Shown: positions 1-16,077, numbered from the stretch's first letter. The stretch: 64,000 bases of DNA from Paramecium pentaurelia (GCA_905183005.1 CAJJDO010000088.1:372001-436000), one strand, 5' to 3'. Made by a program: numbers and translations. The notes: generated from the sequence alone by a model not told the origin.

Positions 1-3000
1 CTGAAATTTATGAATTTAAATTATCAATTTAAGAATTTAGTTTTTTTTATTCTTGTTGTAGTAAGGATTCAGAATCTTTTAATTATTAATCTAATTATTA
101 ATATTATTATTCTTTTAATATGTATTTTTAATTTAAGAGATTTAATTTATTATCTAATTCTATTTTTTAATTATTTATTTATTATTTATTTTCAATTTCT
201 TGTTATAATTCTAATTTTAATGATTATATATCTTATTATTATTAATTAGTTTGTGACTATAATTAATTATTTTATTGTTTTATTTTTTCAAATTCCATTT
301 TTTATAATGTCATTAATTCATCATGATCTTGAATAATTTAATTATTTTCTTATAATAGTTTTTATTCTTAAGCTTAGTTTTCTTAAATAGAATGTGTTAT
401 TTGGTCTTCCTTTATTTACAAATTGTTTTCTAATTATAATTTATTTTATTCTAAATTATTTATATATTCTTGTAAAGAAGCTATTAATCTATTTTAAGCT
501 TAATCTGCTTCAATTTTATTTGTTATTTAAACCTAATTATCTACTAACTCTTTATTATTTTTTTTCAAATCTAAAATAGAATTATTCAAAACTGTAAATC
601 TTTCCTGTAATTCTATATTTTTCTAATTTAACTAATTATAATTTTAAGTATCTTAATTAATTTATAATTATAATTTCTTATTATTTTACTCTAGTTCATG
701 ATTTGAATGTTACAAAGCATTTATTTCTTGTTAGATTTACTAAGTTATTTATATTCTCTCTTGTATTTAATTTTCAAGCATTAAATTTTATGATTGCAAT
801 TATTGAAGTTTATTGTTAGTTTTTTCAAATTCTTTTATTTAATCTAAGATTATAATTTATTTTTCTTTTAATTCATCATTTTTTTAATTTATTTTTAAAT
901 CTAAATCATTTATTATATCTATATTATTTGCTATAATTATCTCTCTAGCTTCTAAATTCTTTTACAAATCATTATTTAAGTCTTTTAGATGATTATTATC
1001 GTTTTTTATTTATTTAATTTCAACTACTTATTAATCAAACTAATTAGATCTTTCTGTTAAATCATTTCTTAATTTGGAACAATTTGCTTTTTCTTATTGT
1101 AATAATAATGTTATCTCATTAATTTTGGATTCTTAAATTTACTTATTTTATTCTAATTCATTTATTTTACTATCTAAATTTTAGATTTATTGTTAATCAT
1201 TATAAGCTTTTTGAGATAAACTCTATATTTATTATTTTTACTCTTAATTCAAGATTATTAAATTATTCAATTATTAATTTTAATTATCAAGTTATAATTA
1301 TAAATTCCTAACTTCAAATTCTAGAGTCTCAATATGTAACAGTTCTTATTTCAATTTTAAGTTTTTTTCATTAATTTCATTTTATAGATTTGAAATATTC
1401 AATTGTTAGTTGTAATTTAGTTAATTTAATTCTACAATTTTAGTTTAAATCAATTATTACGATTAAGTTTCTAAAGCTTTTGATTATTCTAAGAGAATTT
1501 AATATTTTTATTCTTGATCTAAAAGTTATGACTCTAATTTTTTATTAGTTAATTTGCTTTTCTCTTGTTATTCTATTAAGTTACCAATTTGAATCAGTAA
1601 TTTCTAAGTTTCTTAAGATTGCCTCATAACATTCTTAACTAATTCTGCTTCTCTCACAACTATTTCTGTACTAAACTATGCCTTAGTTTCTTCATTTTAT
1701 TAATCATTTTTTAAATTTGCAATTTCTAATTGTTTATTAAGATCAGTTATTTTATTCAACTATTCCTATATCATTTCTGATAGTTTTGCTTTTTCTTAAT
1801 TATCCAAAATCTATTATTAATTAAATAATTATATTTATGAATTTAATTCTTTAATTTATATTTCATATTTCTTAATTATTTCTTTATTCTAATTGTCTTT
1901 AAATTGAAGATTCTCTATTTCTTAAAGGAGATTTGTTTAATTTTTATTTTAATTTTATTAACATTATTCTATTTCTTCTAATAATTAAATATTCTTTTAA
2001 GTAAGATCTTGATTAATTGATATAAGTTCTTCATTCTCTTAATGTTGAGAATTTAATTCTTCAATTTTTTATTAATTTTCTTTTAAAAAATTCTATCTTT
2101 CTATTTTGATTTCTGTTTATAAATCTAAAATTCTAGATTCTAATTGTAAAATTTAATCTTAACCAGAATTTAATTCAGATTCTAATTCACTTAATTTATT
2201 TTAAACATTTTCAAGTAAGATTTACTTATCATTTAATTAAATTTAAATCTTTTCAGCCTCATCTAATTCTTAATTTAACCTTTATATTTTATCATTTAAT
2301 TATTTCTTTTCATCCTCATATTGTTATTTAAGTGTTTTCATTTAAAATTCTAATTAATGTATTTAATTCTAAAGAATTTCTTATTGTTCAGTTATAGTAA
2401 TTTCATCTTTTTCCTTTTAAATAATTTATTCTTCTAATTTCTTCACCTTTTTCTATAATTCTTATTGTTCAAGCTTTGTTTTTTAATGTTATTATTCAAA
2501 TAATAGAGTTTATTACTTTTATTACTAAATATAATCCTTCTTTTAATTCTAAAATAATTCTATTTCATGTTGTTTTCCTTATAAGATTTAATCTTTGAAA
2601 TTTAATGATTCTTATAATTTTTATATAGTTTAATTTAGAGTAGATATTTGTTTTTCATGATGATGAATTGCTCTATCTTATACTAATATTTTTTAGTTTA
2701 ATCCTTAAAGATCTTTTAGTTATTATTGTAATTAAATAATTTCTTAATTTTTATGTTTTATAGTTTTCTCTTTATTATTAATTTAATCTTAATATTCATT
2801 ATTAATCTTTGTTAAATCTCTTATTTATTACTCAAAATTTGAGAGACTTTTATTGAGAGAATCAATCTAAGATTTTAAATGTCCTTAAATAGTTGTTTAT
2901 TCAACACTTTTACTTCTTAGTTGTTCAGGAGTATCATTTAAAATCCTACTATTACTTTCATATTATTATATTATTTAATCTTTACTTTAAATTGTATTAT

Positions 3001-4871
3001 CTAAAATATGAAGTTGTTCTGTATGTTCTTCTTCAAGTCTTTTGATTTATATTTTAAGATTATTAATTTCATCTTCATAATCTAACAATTTAGTTTCTTA
3101 TTATTTATATGTAAATTAAGCTTACTATAAATCATTCTCTAATTATTTAATTAATTATTGTTATGTTTCTAATTCTTATTAAGACACTAAGTCAAATTGA
3201 AATAAACTTTATTATTCTGAATTTCTAATTTCAAAATCTTCTTTTTATGTTTATAATGATTAGACAATTTATTTATTCATTTATTAATCTCTTTAATATT
3301 AATCATATAATTCTTAATAAGATTGTTTTAAATCATTATATTTTGATTTCATCTCCTAAAATTTAATTTAATTTTATCCATTTTCTTTTTCTTTTTCTTC
3401 TTTCTCAGATTTAAGTTTAGTTATTTATTAATTAAGCTAATTAACTTCAGATATACTATCTCTAGAGCCTATTCTAATATAATGATTAGATATTATAAAT
3501 ACTTATTTTATTTTTACTTTAAATCTACCATCGCTTAATTTAATAATTTAAATTTTTAACTTGAATCATCTTTATAATTTTAATACTCAGAATTAATTTC
3601 AAATTTTTATTTCTGCACTAACTAATTAATATATTATTACATTGTTTCTCATTTTCTGTCATTGTAGATAATTATATTTTAAGTAATTTATTTTCATTTT
3701 CTAATTAGTTAATTTTTTTTGAATGATTTTATATTAGTTCATGTTCATCATTTATTTATTATTTTAAATTCATAATTTCATTCTCTTTTTCTACCAAAAG
3801 ATCTTAGAATTAATTTAATTAAGTTTCTAATAATTTATTTTGAGTATTCTTAGAATCAAGACTAGATTATGATTCTACTAAAGGATTTTTATGTTTAAAT
3901 TTATCATTATCTGAATAATTATCTTAAGGTCTATATGTATTTTATAATTAATTAGAAAATTATTAATTTGAAAATTCTAATTATTGTTTTTTATTTTACA
4001 ATTTATTTACTTTTGCTTCTAACTTTGTAATTACTGCATATAAATTTTTATTTTATATATTTAAGTCTTTATTCTAAATTTCTTACTAACGCAATTAAGT
4101 ATTTATTTCAATCAATTTATTATGATCTTATTCCCTACTCTATAAACTACTAGCAATAATTTAATAAAGCTATTCAAAAGTTTGAGGATAAGCATTCTAA
4201 TGTTTCTCTACCAAAGAATAAAGCTTATTGAATTCGTCTCTCTTGAATAATTGATTAATAATATTTGTATTCTAAAGTTAATTTATAGATATTTGTGCAG
4301 CTTAACAAATTTGATTGATTATATTATGCATATTATTATATCCCATAATTATCTCTCTAATATCTTTGAGTAATTGCATCTATAATTTTTATGAAGATCG
4401 TTAATTCTATAATTTCTTAGCATTAATCGATATAAACGATAACTCTGAAAGAATTTCAGTCAATAAATCATCAGCCCTATATATCAAAGATAGATTATAC
4501 CTTACTTATTCAGTTTTATGAGTACCCGTATCATCCATTCGTTTGAGCAACTTTTCCAAAGGCTTCGTAGAAAATTATAAGTTATCACCACTCATTCTGC
4601 TCTAAAGTAAATTGGATTTCAAAGCTGATATTTTTTTCTCAATTTACTAATGACTATCCTTCAATAAATTAAATCTAAGAGATGAACCCAATAGTCTATC
4701 AGAATCCTAATCTTGATGCTTTGTTGTATATGAATCAATAAGAAAATTTTACGAATTACGAGGACCATAAATCCCAGGAGATATAATCTACCTCAAAGGT
4801 TAAGGTGAACTTATTCCAGGTTAAGGAGAATAAAATGCTGTCTAAGTATTTTATCTGCTTTATTTTTACAT
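1..4871 (-). CDS. Giant coiled-coil protein, C-terminus cut off by window edge
   Basis: The start is the ATG at 4871-4869, followed by a Ser/Pro/Gln-rich head (SPQPGISSPQPLR) and then more than 1500 residues rich in Gln, Glu, Lys, Leu, Ile and Asn in heptad-like order, with no globular domain that I can recognise. In the first kilobase the same coiled-coil composition is read in a different frame from the start region, so one or more short introns lie between, and no TGA closes the frame before base 1. The protein is therefore partial. Length and composition suggest a structural, cytoskeletal or basal-body type protein, but no family is identified. Its start codon lies only 37 bp from the stop of the PX gene upstream. 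Confidence 0.8.
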
Positions 4872-4908
4872 TATTCAAATTATAAATAAATTTATAATAA
4901 CAACAAAT

Positions 4909-6250
4909 TCACATTTCTATAAGATTATTTGATATTTCAATCATAACTGTCTAATATTACTGGAAGGATGAAGTCATCAACTTCAACATCTTTTCCAAAT
5001 ACTCCTTAATTTATAAAGAAGTGTAATTAATAATTTAATCAATGGTTTAATAAGCTTTCTAATTTAAAGCTCCATATTGATTCTTCAATTATAATTATTA
5101 TGCATTCTCCTTAAAATACTTGAATTAAATAAATTACATTCTAGCACATGCATTAGAATGCAATTTTAGGATTTGATTTTATTTAATCTATTTTGAAATG
5201 ATCTAAAAAGCTTTCATCTAAATCCCATTTTATAACTTCACCCATTTGAAATAATTTTTCTTTTTTTTATTTTAATTGTTAAGAAAACTCTTAATATGAG
5301 TTTAAAGATTTGTCTCTCAAAATTATTAATTCTTTAAGAGGTTGTGTTTGATGATATTAAAATCTTTATTGTGGATAAATAGTCTCATTAAATATCTTTA
5401 TTTAATTTGATTCTAATTTTTATGATGATTCAAATAAGTCGTTTAAATTTTTATAACAATCTTTCAATCTTGTATTTTGTGCTTTTGATTCTCGAAATAA
5501 TTCCTTATACACATCAGTTAATTAAATCAATGTTTAATTTTTTTATTGCATTTATTTCATTAACTATTTTATTAATTTATAAGCCTTTTTTTAAATAGGT
5601 GATATGTTTGTTAAAAAATAATCAGACTATTTTATAAAATTAGCTATTGATTAATTTATTCTAACATTAACTTCACCATTCATATTAGAATAATTAAATT
5701 ATTGATTAATTGTAAATTATTCTGTTGATAAAAATTCTTGAATAATTGTTAAATTTCTTATTTCACTGTCTGCAATAATAAAATTTAGAAACATTTGCAA
5801 ATGTCTTAATTATTTAATAAATGTAAAATCAACAGGAGATTTTCTTTGATTTGGAATATTGGGAACTGTAAAATATTTATTCAATGTAGTTTTGAGTAAT
5901 ATAAAGTCATCATATGTTCTCTTGACCACCCAATTAGTAGGTTTAGTTTCAATTTAAAAATAAATAGAAGTGTTCTTAAAAATACCTTTTTAGATCTTCT
6001 CATAACCAACAACTGTAGCTTTTACATCTTATATTTATGATATTGCATTTGGAATAGTCTTATTACATTTTAAAATGTAAACATAATCATTTTATTAATC
6101 TTAAAATTGTTTAACAAATTCGATTAGTTGATCATAATCCCATTGTTCAAGATCATGACGTTGATCAATACTTTTTTGAAAAGCTTCTATGTTATATCCT
6201 TTTTCAATAATCTCTTTGACTAATAAATTTTGTTTTTATTACAAAGACAT
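4909..6250 (-). CDS. PX-domain protein, sorting-nexin-like
   Basis: This predicts 437 aa once a 28-nt intron (5110-5137) is removed. After about 70 residues comes a PX domain: beta strands with YFQIETKPTNW, the phosphoinositide-binding basic stretch VKRTYDDF, the proline turn VPNIPNQRKSP, and a helix ending RNLTIIQEFL. The remaining half is helical and Gln/Lys-rich, as expected for a BAR-like or coiled-coil region of sorting nexins that bind PI3P on endosomes. PX membrane binding is family knowledge; the BAR assignment is only inferred from helicity and position. It reads in one frame from ATG to TGA apart from the intron, which is needed to reach the stop. The stop lies 37 bp before the next gene and the start 36 bp after the SERCA stop. 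Confidence 0.85.
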
Positions 6251-6286
6251 CTCTATTAAATATTATTATTATTTATGTATAATTGT

Positions 6287-9528
<3,242 letters not shown>

Positions 9529-10008
9529 TAATAAAAAATAAATAATTTATGTAAATCGGCAAAATCTTAATATGCTAAATAATACATTTTTGTTTATAAT
9601 TAATTTCCTCTTCATAATTATTAATCTTAAATTAACTAAACTTCAAGTACCATTCTAAATTAATTAAATTAATCATTAATTATAATTTATCACTTTTGCA
9701 ACTTAATATTTAAATATAATAAACAAAGAAAGTATAAAAATATCAAGAATAGTTAAAATCTAATATACAATTTTCTATTTAATGTTAATTCATCAAATTA
9801 AAATGAAATATACTATATTACTCCTTAAAAAAATATGTATAAAAATTGTACAGAATTATTTAGTTATTCTAATCTTTAAAAAAATTTTGAATTACAAAAA
9901 TAATTTTAGAAAGTATATCTATAATTTTTTAGTTTTTATGGTCATAAAAAATAATAAATATTATCAAATGATTTAAAAATAAATAAGAAATATAATTGTT
10001 TCTTTATT
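9529..10008. other. 480-bp AT-rich intergenic region
   Basis: This lies between the SERCA start and the kinase stop, so it should hold the SERCA promoter and the kinase 3' end. I see homopolymer and AT-rich sequence with frequent stops in all frames and no conserved protein, RNA gene or repeat. Confidence 0.6.
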
Positions 10009-11183
10009 TCAATAACAATATTTTTTCTCAACCCTGAAAGCAGGATTGTTTTAATCTAAAGCAGAACTATTAACTTTCTTTGGATGCTAATCTTAAGGTG
10101 CTTAATTTATATTGCTTTATTTTTCAGGTGACTCAATATCTTGAGATTTAGCAGTAAATTTAGAACTGGAAAAATGAGTAGAATCAGATACAACACTAAA
10201 TCTAGTTGATTCTTAAGTAGTTGAACGACATTTGATTGGAGTTAATTGAATAAAATGTGAATTATTTTTGCATTTTAACATTTTGATTACCCAATCTGAA
10301 TTCAAAACTTGCTATATATTAATTCGTTTTTAATGTGCTAACATTTATTGAAATAAAAATTAACATTCTTTAGATAGGTTTTCATTAAATTTAATTGGTT
10401 ATCTATTACAAATTTTTTCGTATAACTCTTCTTTTTATTTGGCTCTAAATAATAATTCACCATGTAACATATACTGTAAAATTATTAATGAATTTGAGGT
10501 ACATATAATAGAATTCCCAAGGCCCAGATATCTACTCCTTTGTCGTGACTTTCTTTTTTTATTACTTCTGGTGGCATGTATTCAGTTGTACCACAAATAC
10601 AAGGTTTGGCTTTACCACCATTTGGTAAGAAAGTTGACCAATTAAAATCACAGACTTTAACATTACTATTTTACAATAATATATTATCAGCTTTTATATC
10701 TCTATGAATAATATCTTTTTCATGTAAATAGAGGATAGCTTATGCTATTTAATAAAAATAATGGAATGCTTCTTCTTCAGTTAATTTATTTTTTTTTCTA
10801 ATCAAATCCTATAAGGTTCCATGTCTGCAATATTCTAATATTATATATATATTATCTCTGTCCTCAAAATGTTCAATGTATTCTACAATATTTTTATGTT
10901 TGCATCCTTATAAATAATTCAATTCATTTAAAATGTGCTAAGTTGCAAATATTTGTTTCATATAGCTTTTAGATATCTATATTTGTTAAATAAATACTAT
11001 TTTTATTGCATATTTTTTATTAATAGCATGATTCAATGCCAATTTAACTTTGCCATAAGTTCCACTTCCTAACTCAATCTATAAAATTTCATATTGATCT
11101 TTAAGTAATTTCTTTTGAGTTTGTGGTGCAACTGTAGTTGGTTTGGATGGTTTAGGTGGTAAGTTATAGTAATATTAATTCAT
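10009..11183 (-). CDS. Aurora-like serine/threonine protein kinase with DFN in place of DFG
   Basis: This predicts 374 aa using introns 10474-10502 (needed for frame) and 10977-10997 (in frame either way, removed by homology). The kinase domain starts near residue 28 with LGSGTYGKVKLA, then YAIKI (ATP lysine), a helix-C glutamate in ILNELNYL, HRDIKADN, the activation segment CGTTEYMPPE and the helix-F WALGILLY. The closest layout is Aurora kinases, whose DFGWS is here DFNWS: Asp is kept but Gly is replaced by Asn. The C-terminal 100 residues are Ser/Gln-rich without a recognised domain. Activity is likely but the substitution makes it uncertain. It sits 225 bp from the divergent RAD23 gene. 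Confidence 0.88.
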
Positions 11184-11407
11184 TTAAAATGAAAATAAAA
11201 AAAAATAAATATTAAGTCAATAAATGAAAAATACCAATTCTATTAAATTAATTCATTTTATTTAAACTAAATTATTACTTCCATATAACTTTAAAATTTT
11301 TGAAGATTTGTTAATATAACGATTTGATTCAAAAAATTAAGGTATTCTAAATTTAAGTAGTAGATTATAAAGATATTTATAAGTATCTATATTATTAAAT
11401 TTAATTT

Positions 11408-12429
11408 ATGAAAATAATTGTCAAAACCTTAAATGGATCGAATTTGGAAATTGAAGTACAAACAACAGAAACAGTAAATATGATTTAAATATTAGGTTCT
11501 AAACATTAAACAAAAAATTGAATAGCTTAAGTAATTTGAAATAGATTAATAAAAAATATTAAGAAAAGGTACTATTTTGCAAAATGAATCAACTGTTGGT
11601 TAATTGGGACTTCAAGAAAAAGACCTTCTAGTTGTCATGGTCAACGTTAAAGTAACTAATTCAACTACATTAATTTAGAAAGAACCTTCTAAACAATAAT
11701 CTTTTTAATAATAATTTCAATAGTAACCTTAGTAAACACAATCTATTTAAGAATAAAAACCTATGTAAATGCCAAAAACAATTATTAACTAAGAATATTT
11801 GGTGAAAAATTCATAATATGATATATTCTTTGAAAGTATGGTTAAACAAGGATTTTCTAAATCTTAATGTACTAAGTAGGAAAATAAAGCTGGATTTAGT
11901 TAAATCTATTATAATTAGTTCTATTATACGAAATATAAAGATATTCCTTTAATTAAATATTTGACAGAATTATATATTAAAGATCCAGAAGCAATCCTAT
12001 AGATGCTAAATGAATTCAAAAAAGAAAATCCCTAATTATTGTAAGTAAATAATTTATTTAATTTTAACTGAATCCTGAGGATTTAATTTAGATACTTAAA
12101 TAAAGTGCTTAGGAAGGAAAAGAAGAAATTGAGACAGAAATTACTTAGGAGTAAAAATCAGAGTTTACTAAAGAGGAAAAATAACAACTTAATTCATTAA
12201 TCATGATGGGATTCTCCAAAAAAGATGCACTAGAAGGATATTTGGCTTGTAATAAAAATATTATGATTGCATCTTCATATTTATGTGAAAAAGTAGGAAA
12301 AGGGGAATTATAAAGTATAATATAATAGTTAATAAAGATGACTTAATAAAGATAGATTTAAATAATTTTAACAATAATTATGAAAAAGGTAAAGAAGATG
12401 ATGATGATAATGATGATAAATATTATTGA
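11408..12429 (+). CDS. RAD23-like ubiquitin receptor (UBL and UBA domains)
   Basis: This predicts 313 aa with three introns of 22, 35 and 23 nt. It starts with a ubiquitin-like domain (MKIIVKTLNGSNLEIEV ... LLVVMV), followed by a Gln-rich linker, a degenerate first UBA (SMVKQGFSKSQC), a short region where the XPC-binding domain usually lies, and a clear second UBA (NSLIMMGFSKKDALEGYLAC, followed by NIMIASSYL). This order is that of RAD23, which carries ubiquitylated proteins to the proteasome and acts in nucleotide excision repair. The protein is shorter than typical RAD23 and has an acidic tail ending DDDDNDDKYY. The 35-nt and 23-nt introns are inferred from frame; the UBA1 region may hide another in-frame intron. 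Its stop is 2 nt from that of the next gene. Confidence 0.85.
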
Positions 12430-12431
12430 AT

Positions 12432-14375
12432 TCATATTATTAAATCATTTTGACCACCATACTTCTTTGGAATAACTGATATATCAATATCTTTTGATAA
12501 AACTTCTAATATTTCTTTGGGATCTTTTCCAGCAAAGGCCATTTTCTCTAAAGTTCTCTTTGGTAAAAATTTCTTAACTATGTTATATATTGATTTTGCA
12601 AGCCAATCAGTGTTTATTACAATATTTCTTATTTATCGTTCTGGATACTTCATAAAAACGTATGTCATTAGAGCTTTTATCAGATCTATACTAACATTTT
12701 TTCTACTCAAGTTAAAGCAATCAATTATTAAGATTTAACAATCAATATGTCCTCTCATACTGTTATACATTATTACACATTATTTATTACTTACTAATAT
12801 TATGTTCCATCAAACAGCAGAAATATTCAATAAAAATTTCAATCGTTGGATTAGGTTCCTTATATTCATCAGGCAATAGATTTTCAGCTCTTATATAAAA
12901 TATTGGATATCCCATCTATTTAATATAAATTTAATTATTACTTTGCCTTCTCCTAGCATAATCAATATATTTTATTTTCTAAAATAGTCATATTTATCTT
13001 TTCTATAGTCATAAGAATTTAAATTGTTTTATTTTCTCCATTCTAAAATATCAGTAAGCATTTTTTCAGATGCATTTAAATCAAATTATCTAGCTTAAAG
13101 ATGTCGAATCAATGCATTATCATTCAATGCCAAATTTTTCATTTTAACTCTGAATTAATTCAATATTTCTTTTTCTTTATCCTATATTTTTGTATAAACT
13201 ATAAAATACATTTAATTAAGTAAATCTTAAATGTTTTTCTTCATTTTACAATGCAGGATGATTTCTATTAGGGTTAACATCCTAAAATCCCAAACGATCA
13301 TTAGGTAGAAAATATATTTCTAAACCATTAATTTTATTTTGTTATAATGTATCATTTTATGTCTATTACACGATTTCAGATTTCTCTTGAATTTTATCAA
13401 TTATCTAATTAATATAATTATAAATACATGATCAAATTCATAATTTATTATTTAGTGATTAATTATATATTCTTTTGCAAATTTGTGCATTAATTTATCA
13501 TTAGACTTTTTAATAATAATAATAATTTAACATTGTGTCTAATTTACATGTTTATCATTTTCAATTAATTAAAAATTTATCTAATTTATTTATTGATTAT
13601 ATATTACTGTTAATAATTGAGAATTTAATATATTCCTTTAAATAATAAAATAAGTTGATTTTATTTATTATTTTCTTTAATAAGTTAAATGAATATGAGT
13701 TTAATGTTTATGCTTCTTTTATTTACCACAACTTAAAGAATATTATTGTTAAAATTGATTTGAATTTATAGTTTAATGATTCTTTAAACCTGGCTAAAAA
13801 TAAATTAAATTGTTTTCATTTATAAATATTTTCTTAATCATTTTTATAGATTTTCCTATAGTCCATTCACCTTTCAGATAATTAAATTTACTATCATTTG
13901 AATAATACATTCGAAGTTTATCATATATCTTGTGTAATTTCCAATTTTAATTTTATTATAAAAGCTCTATTTCATCATTAGCATCATCCTCAATTGTTGT
14001 ATGTAATGTATGATGGCTAATCAAAGCTGGTTAAACTTCTAATAAATTCTTTTTTAAGAATAATGATTACTATTGATAGTTTAAGTTGAGCAACCCACTC
14101 TTCTGCATCTTTCAATGAAATAGCTCTATATATAGTTGAATATTCTTTATGAATCAATGTGAAATAAAATAAATCATCAACCTTTTCTGGTCCTTCAACT
14201 TTTGCTTATTCCAAATTAATAACTTCAATTGGAGAATGTGACTCAAACTTGAATTAATATTTACCTAATCATTTTCAAATTTAAAGAAATGCTTATGATC
14301 CAAATAATAATAATTAGAAATCCAAAACAATGATTTGGTCTAAAGATAACCATGTTTATAAGAATATTGATTCAT
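12432..14375 (-). CDS. PH domain plus CRAL-TRIO (SEC14-like) lipid-transfer protein
   Basis: This predicts 596 aa with six short introns (31, 26, 28, 23, 22 and 23 nt), giving an exact reading frame from the ATG at 14375-14373. Residues 1-90 form a PH domain (KHGYLQTKSLFWISNYYYL ... AEEWVAQLKL, with the conserved Trp in the last helix). A long low-complexity linker follows. Residues about 367-596 are CRAL-TRIO: N-lobe NDNALIRHLQARQFDLN, then GYPIFYIRAENL, CQILIIDCFNLS and the end KYGGQND, as in SEC14. Such domains exchange phosphatidylinositol, tocopherol or similar lipids between membranes, and PH would target phosphoinositides. The linker stays open without TGA, so this is one gene and not two, but cDNA would be the proof. 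Confidence 0.82.
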
Positions 14376-14749
14376 TAATTTTATTTATTACAATTTCTTT
14401 TGTAAAACAGAGTATTATAATTGTAACTTAAATAAAGAATAATCCTTAATTCTTAAAAATAATAATCTAGAGAATATGATAAATAAAGTGTGAAATATCT
14501 TATAAAGAAAACTAATTGTAGTTAAATGATTCACAAACTTTAATGTTTGTTATTCTAAACCTATAAATTGTTGTTTTCTATTAAATCTCAATTCTAAATG
14601 TATTATTATATTGTGTAATATTATATATAGTAAAGTCATAATCATATTAATTAGAAGAGTTTTGTTAATATTATGGTAATATCAATTAAAACAATTAGAA
14701 TTGAAATGTTTTCAATTTTAATATATGAATATACAAAATGTAACAGATA
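14376..14749. other. 374-bp AT-rich intergenic region
   Basis: This lies upstream of the PH-SEC14 gene and downstream of the Costars-like gene, both on minus. It is AT-rich with no supported coding frame, RNA gene or repeat. Confidence 0.5.
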
Positions 14750-15018
14750 TCATTTCAAAATGATGTCAACATTATCATGAGCACCTTTTAACAGCATTTA
14801 ACCTTAAAAATCAAGGACATTTTACTTTTTGGCTGCTCTCAATGTACCAACAAGTGCCATAGAATATTGATATAGAATACTTCATAATATTGTTATGTTT
14901 TCTCATCATTGAATAAGACTCCAAATTTAACAACATATTTCCCTTCTGCATTCTTTGTACCTAAGCGTTAAATATCCTTTTTTAATTCTTCAATTTCTTC
15001 TTAAATTTTATGTTACAT
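14750..15018 (-). CDS. Costars/ABRACL-like small protein, splice site abnormal
   Basis: With 23 nt removed at 14868-14890 this gives 81 aa that match the Costars domain from end to end: an N-terminal helix EEIEELKKDIQRLG, the core GKYVVKFGVLFNDEK, then ALVGTLRAAK and LLKGAHDNVDIIL before TGA. Costars/ABRACL proteins influence actin and cell motility in other eukaryotes. The removed segment starts with a normal GTATTC donor but ends in TATG, not AG, so as written the intron has no canonical acceptor and unspliced reading stops early. A single missing A (TATAG) would restore it. The protein assignment is strong; the exact splice boundary is not. Confidence 0.75.
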
Positions 15019-15166
15019 CAAATAATATTTAATTATATATCTCATTTCAAAAAAGACTGGAAATAGAACACATAAAATAAATATTAATAAACATATATTT
15101 TAACTTAATTATTGTCTTACTATAAGAGATGTAGAAAATCTAAAATAAAATGGTGAATAATAATTC

Positions 15167-15991
15167 TCAATTTAAAGATTTACTTACTAATGTTGGAGTA
15201 TAAATCTTCCAATAAAATGTTATTGCCAAAAGAGCACCTATCCATGGTCCCATAACAAACATTAATAAGTTTATCATCTAATTCCATCTTCCATAATATA
15301 TTCCATAAAACAATTAAAGTCTATTTTTATTAAAAATCTTACCCAAATGCAGCTGCTGGATTGAATAGACTATTACCCATAGTTGCAGTATACCTATAAT
15401 AATATTTATAATTTACTATCTGGCTACAAAATAAATAATGCTAATAAATGCTGCTGATTAAACTTATGTTGTAGTAATTTTTGTGTTTTCTGCTGTTTGA
15501 ATTTACACAAATGTAAAGAAAATAACTGAACCAGCAATCTCAGACATTAAAGTTCCTAAAACTTAATGAGTTGGTAGTCTAAAATGATTATATTGATTTA
15601 CGATTCATAATAAGGTAAATTAGAACTATTTGCAAATAAAGGCATTATAAACATTCCAGCAATTAAACTTGCTAATATTTAAGAGCCAACAAAGGTAAGT
15701 GTCTTTTTTTTATTTATAGCTCCATCTATAAATCCAATTAATGTGCAAATTGGATTGAAATAACCTCCACTTAAACGACCAAACAATATTAGACTTATAA
15801 AATAGACAAGAGATAATCCAAAATTATTTCTACATAAATTATAATTATTTAATTTACTCAGCAGCTAATGCTCCATAAATAACTAACAAAGTGCCGATTG
15901 TTTCAAATACAACAATGTTAGAGATTTAAGCAGACTCTTTTTCTTTTGAATCTTCTGGATTCACTTAGAATTAATTTACTGTAGGTTCCAT
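15167..15991 (-). CDS. Aquaporin-family (MIP) channel with altered NPA and selectivity-filter positions
   Basis: This predicts 242 aa with four introns (28, 23, 23 and 22 nt) and six hydrophobic segments. Loop B reads GGYFNPICT, so the first NPA is NPI. Loop E reads GNSLFNPAAAFG, with an intact second NPA but alanine where most aquaporins have the filter arginine (NPAR). Other family marks are FETIGTLLVIYGAL in helix 1 and MGPWIGALLA in helix 6. Water or small-solute passage is the family role. Loss of the arginine would widen the aromatic/arginine constriction and may allow larger solutes; that is inference. A membrane channel of the contractile vacuole or plasma membrane is plausible but not shown. 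Confidence 0.9.
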
Positions 15992-16077
15992 ATTTTTTAT
16001 TATATAATTAATTCAATATAATCAATTTAATTTATTTCTAGTTAGAGTTTGCATCATTTATTTTTATGACTAAGACA

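Noticed and set aside
10..579. Two plus-strand hydrophobic ORFs at the left end
   Set aside because: They are antisense to the minus-strand coiled coil, whose frame (Gln/Glu/Lys-rich) is continuous there.
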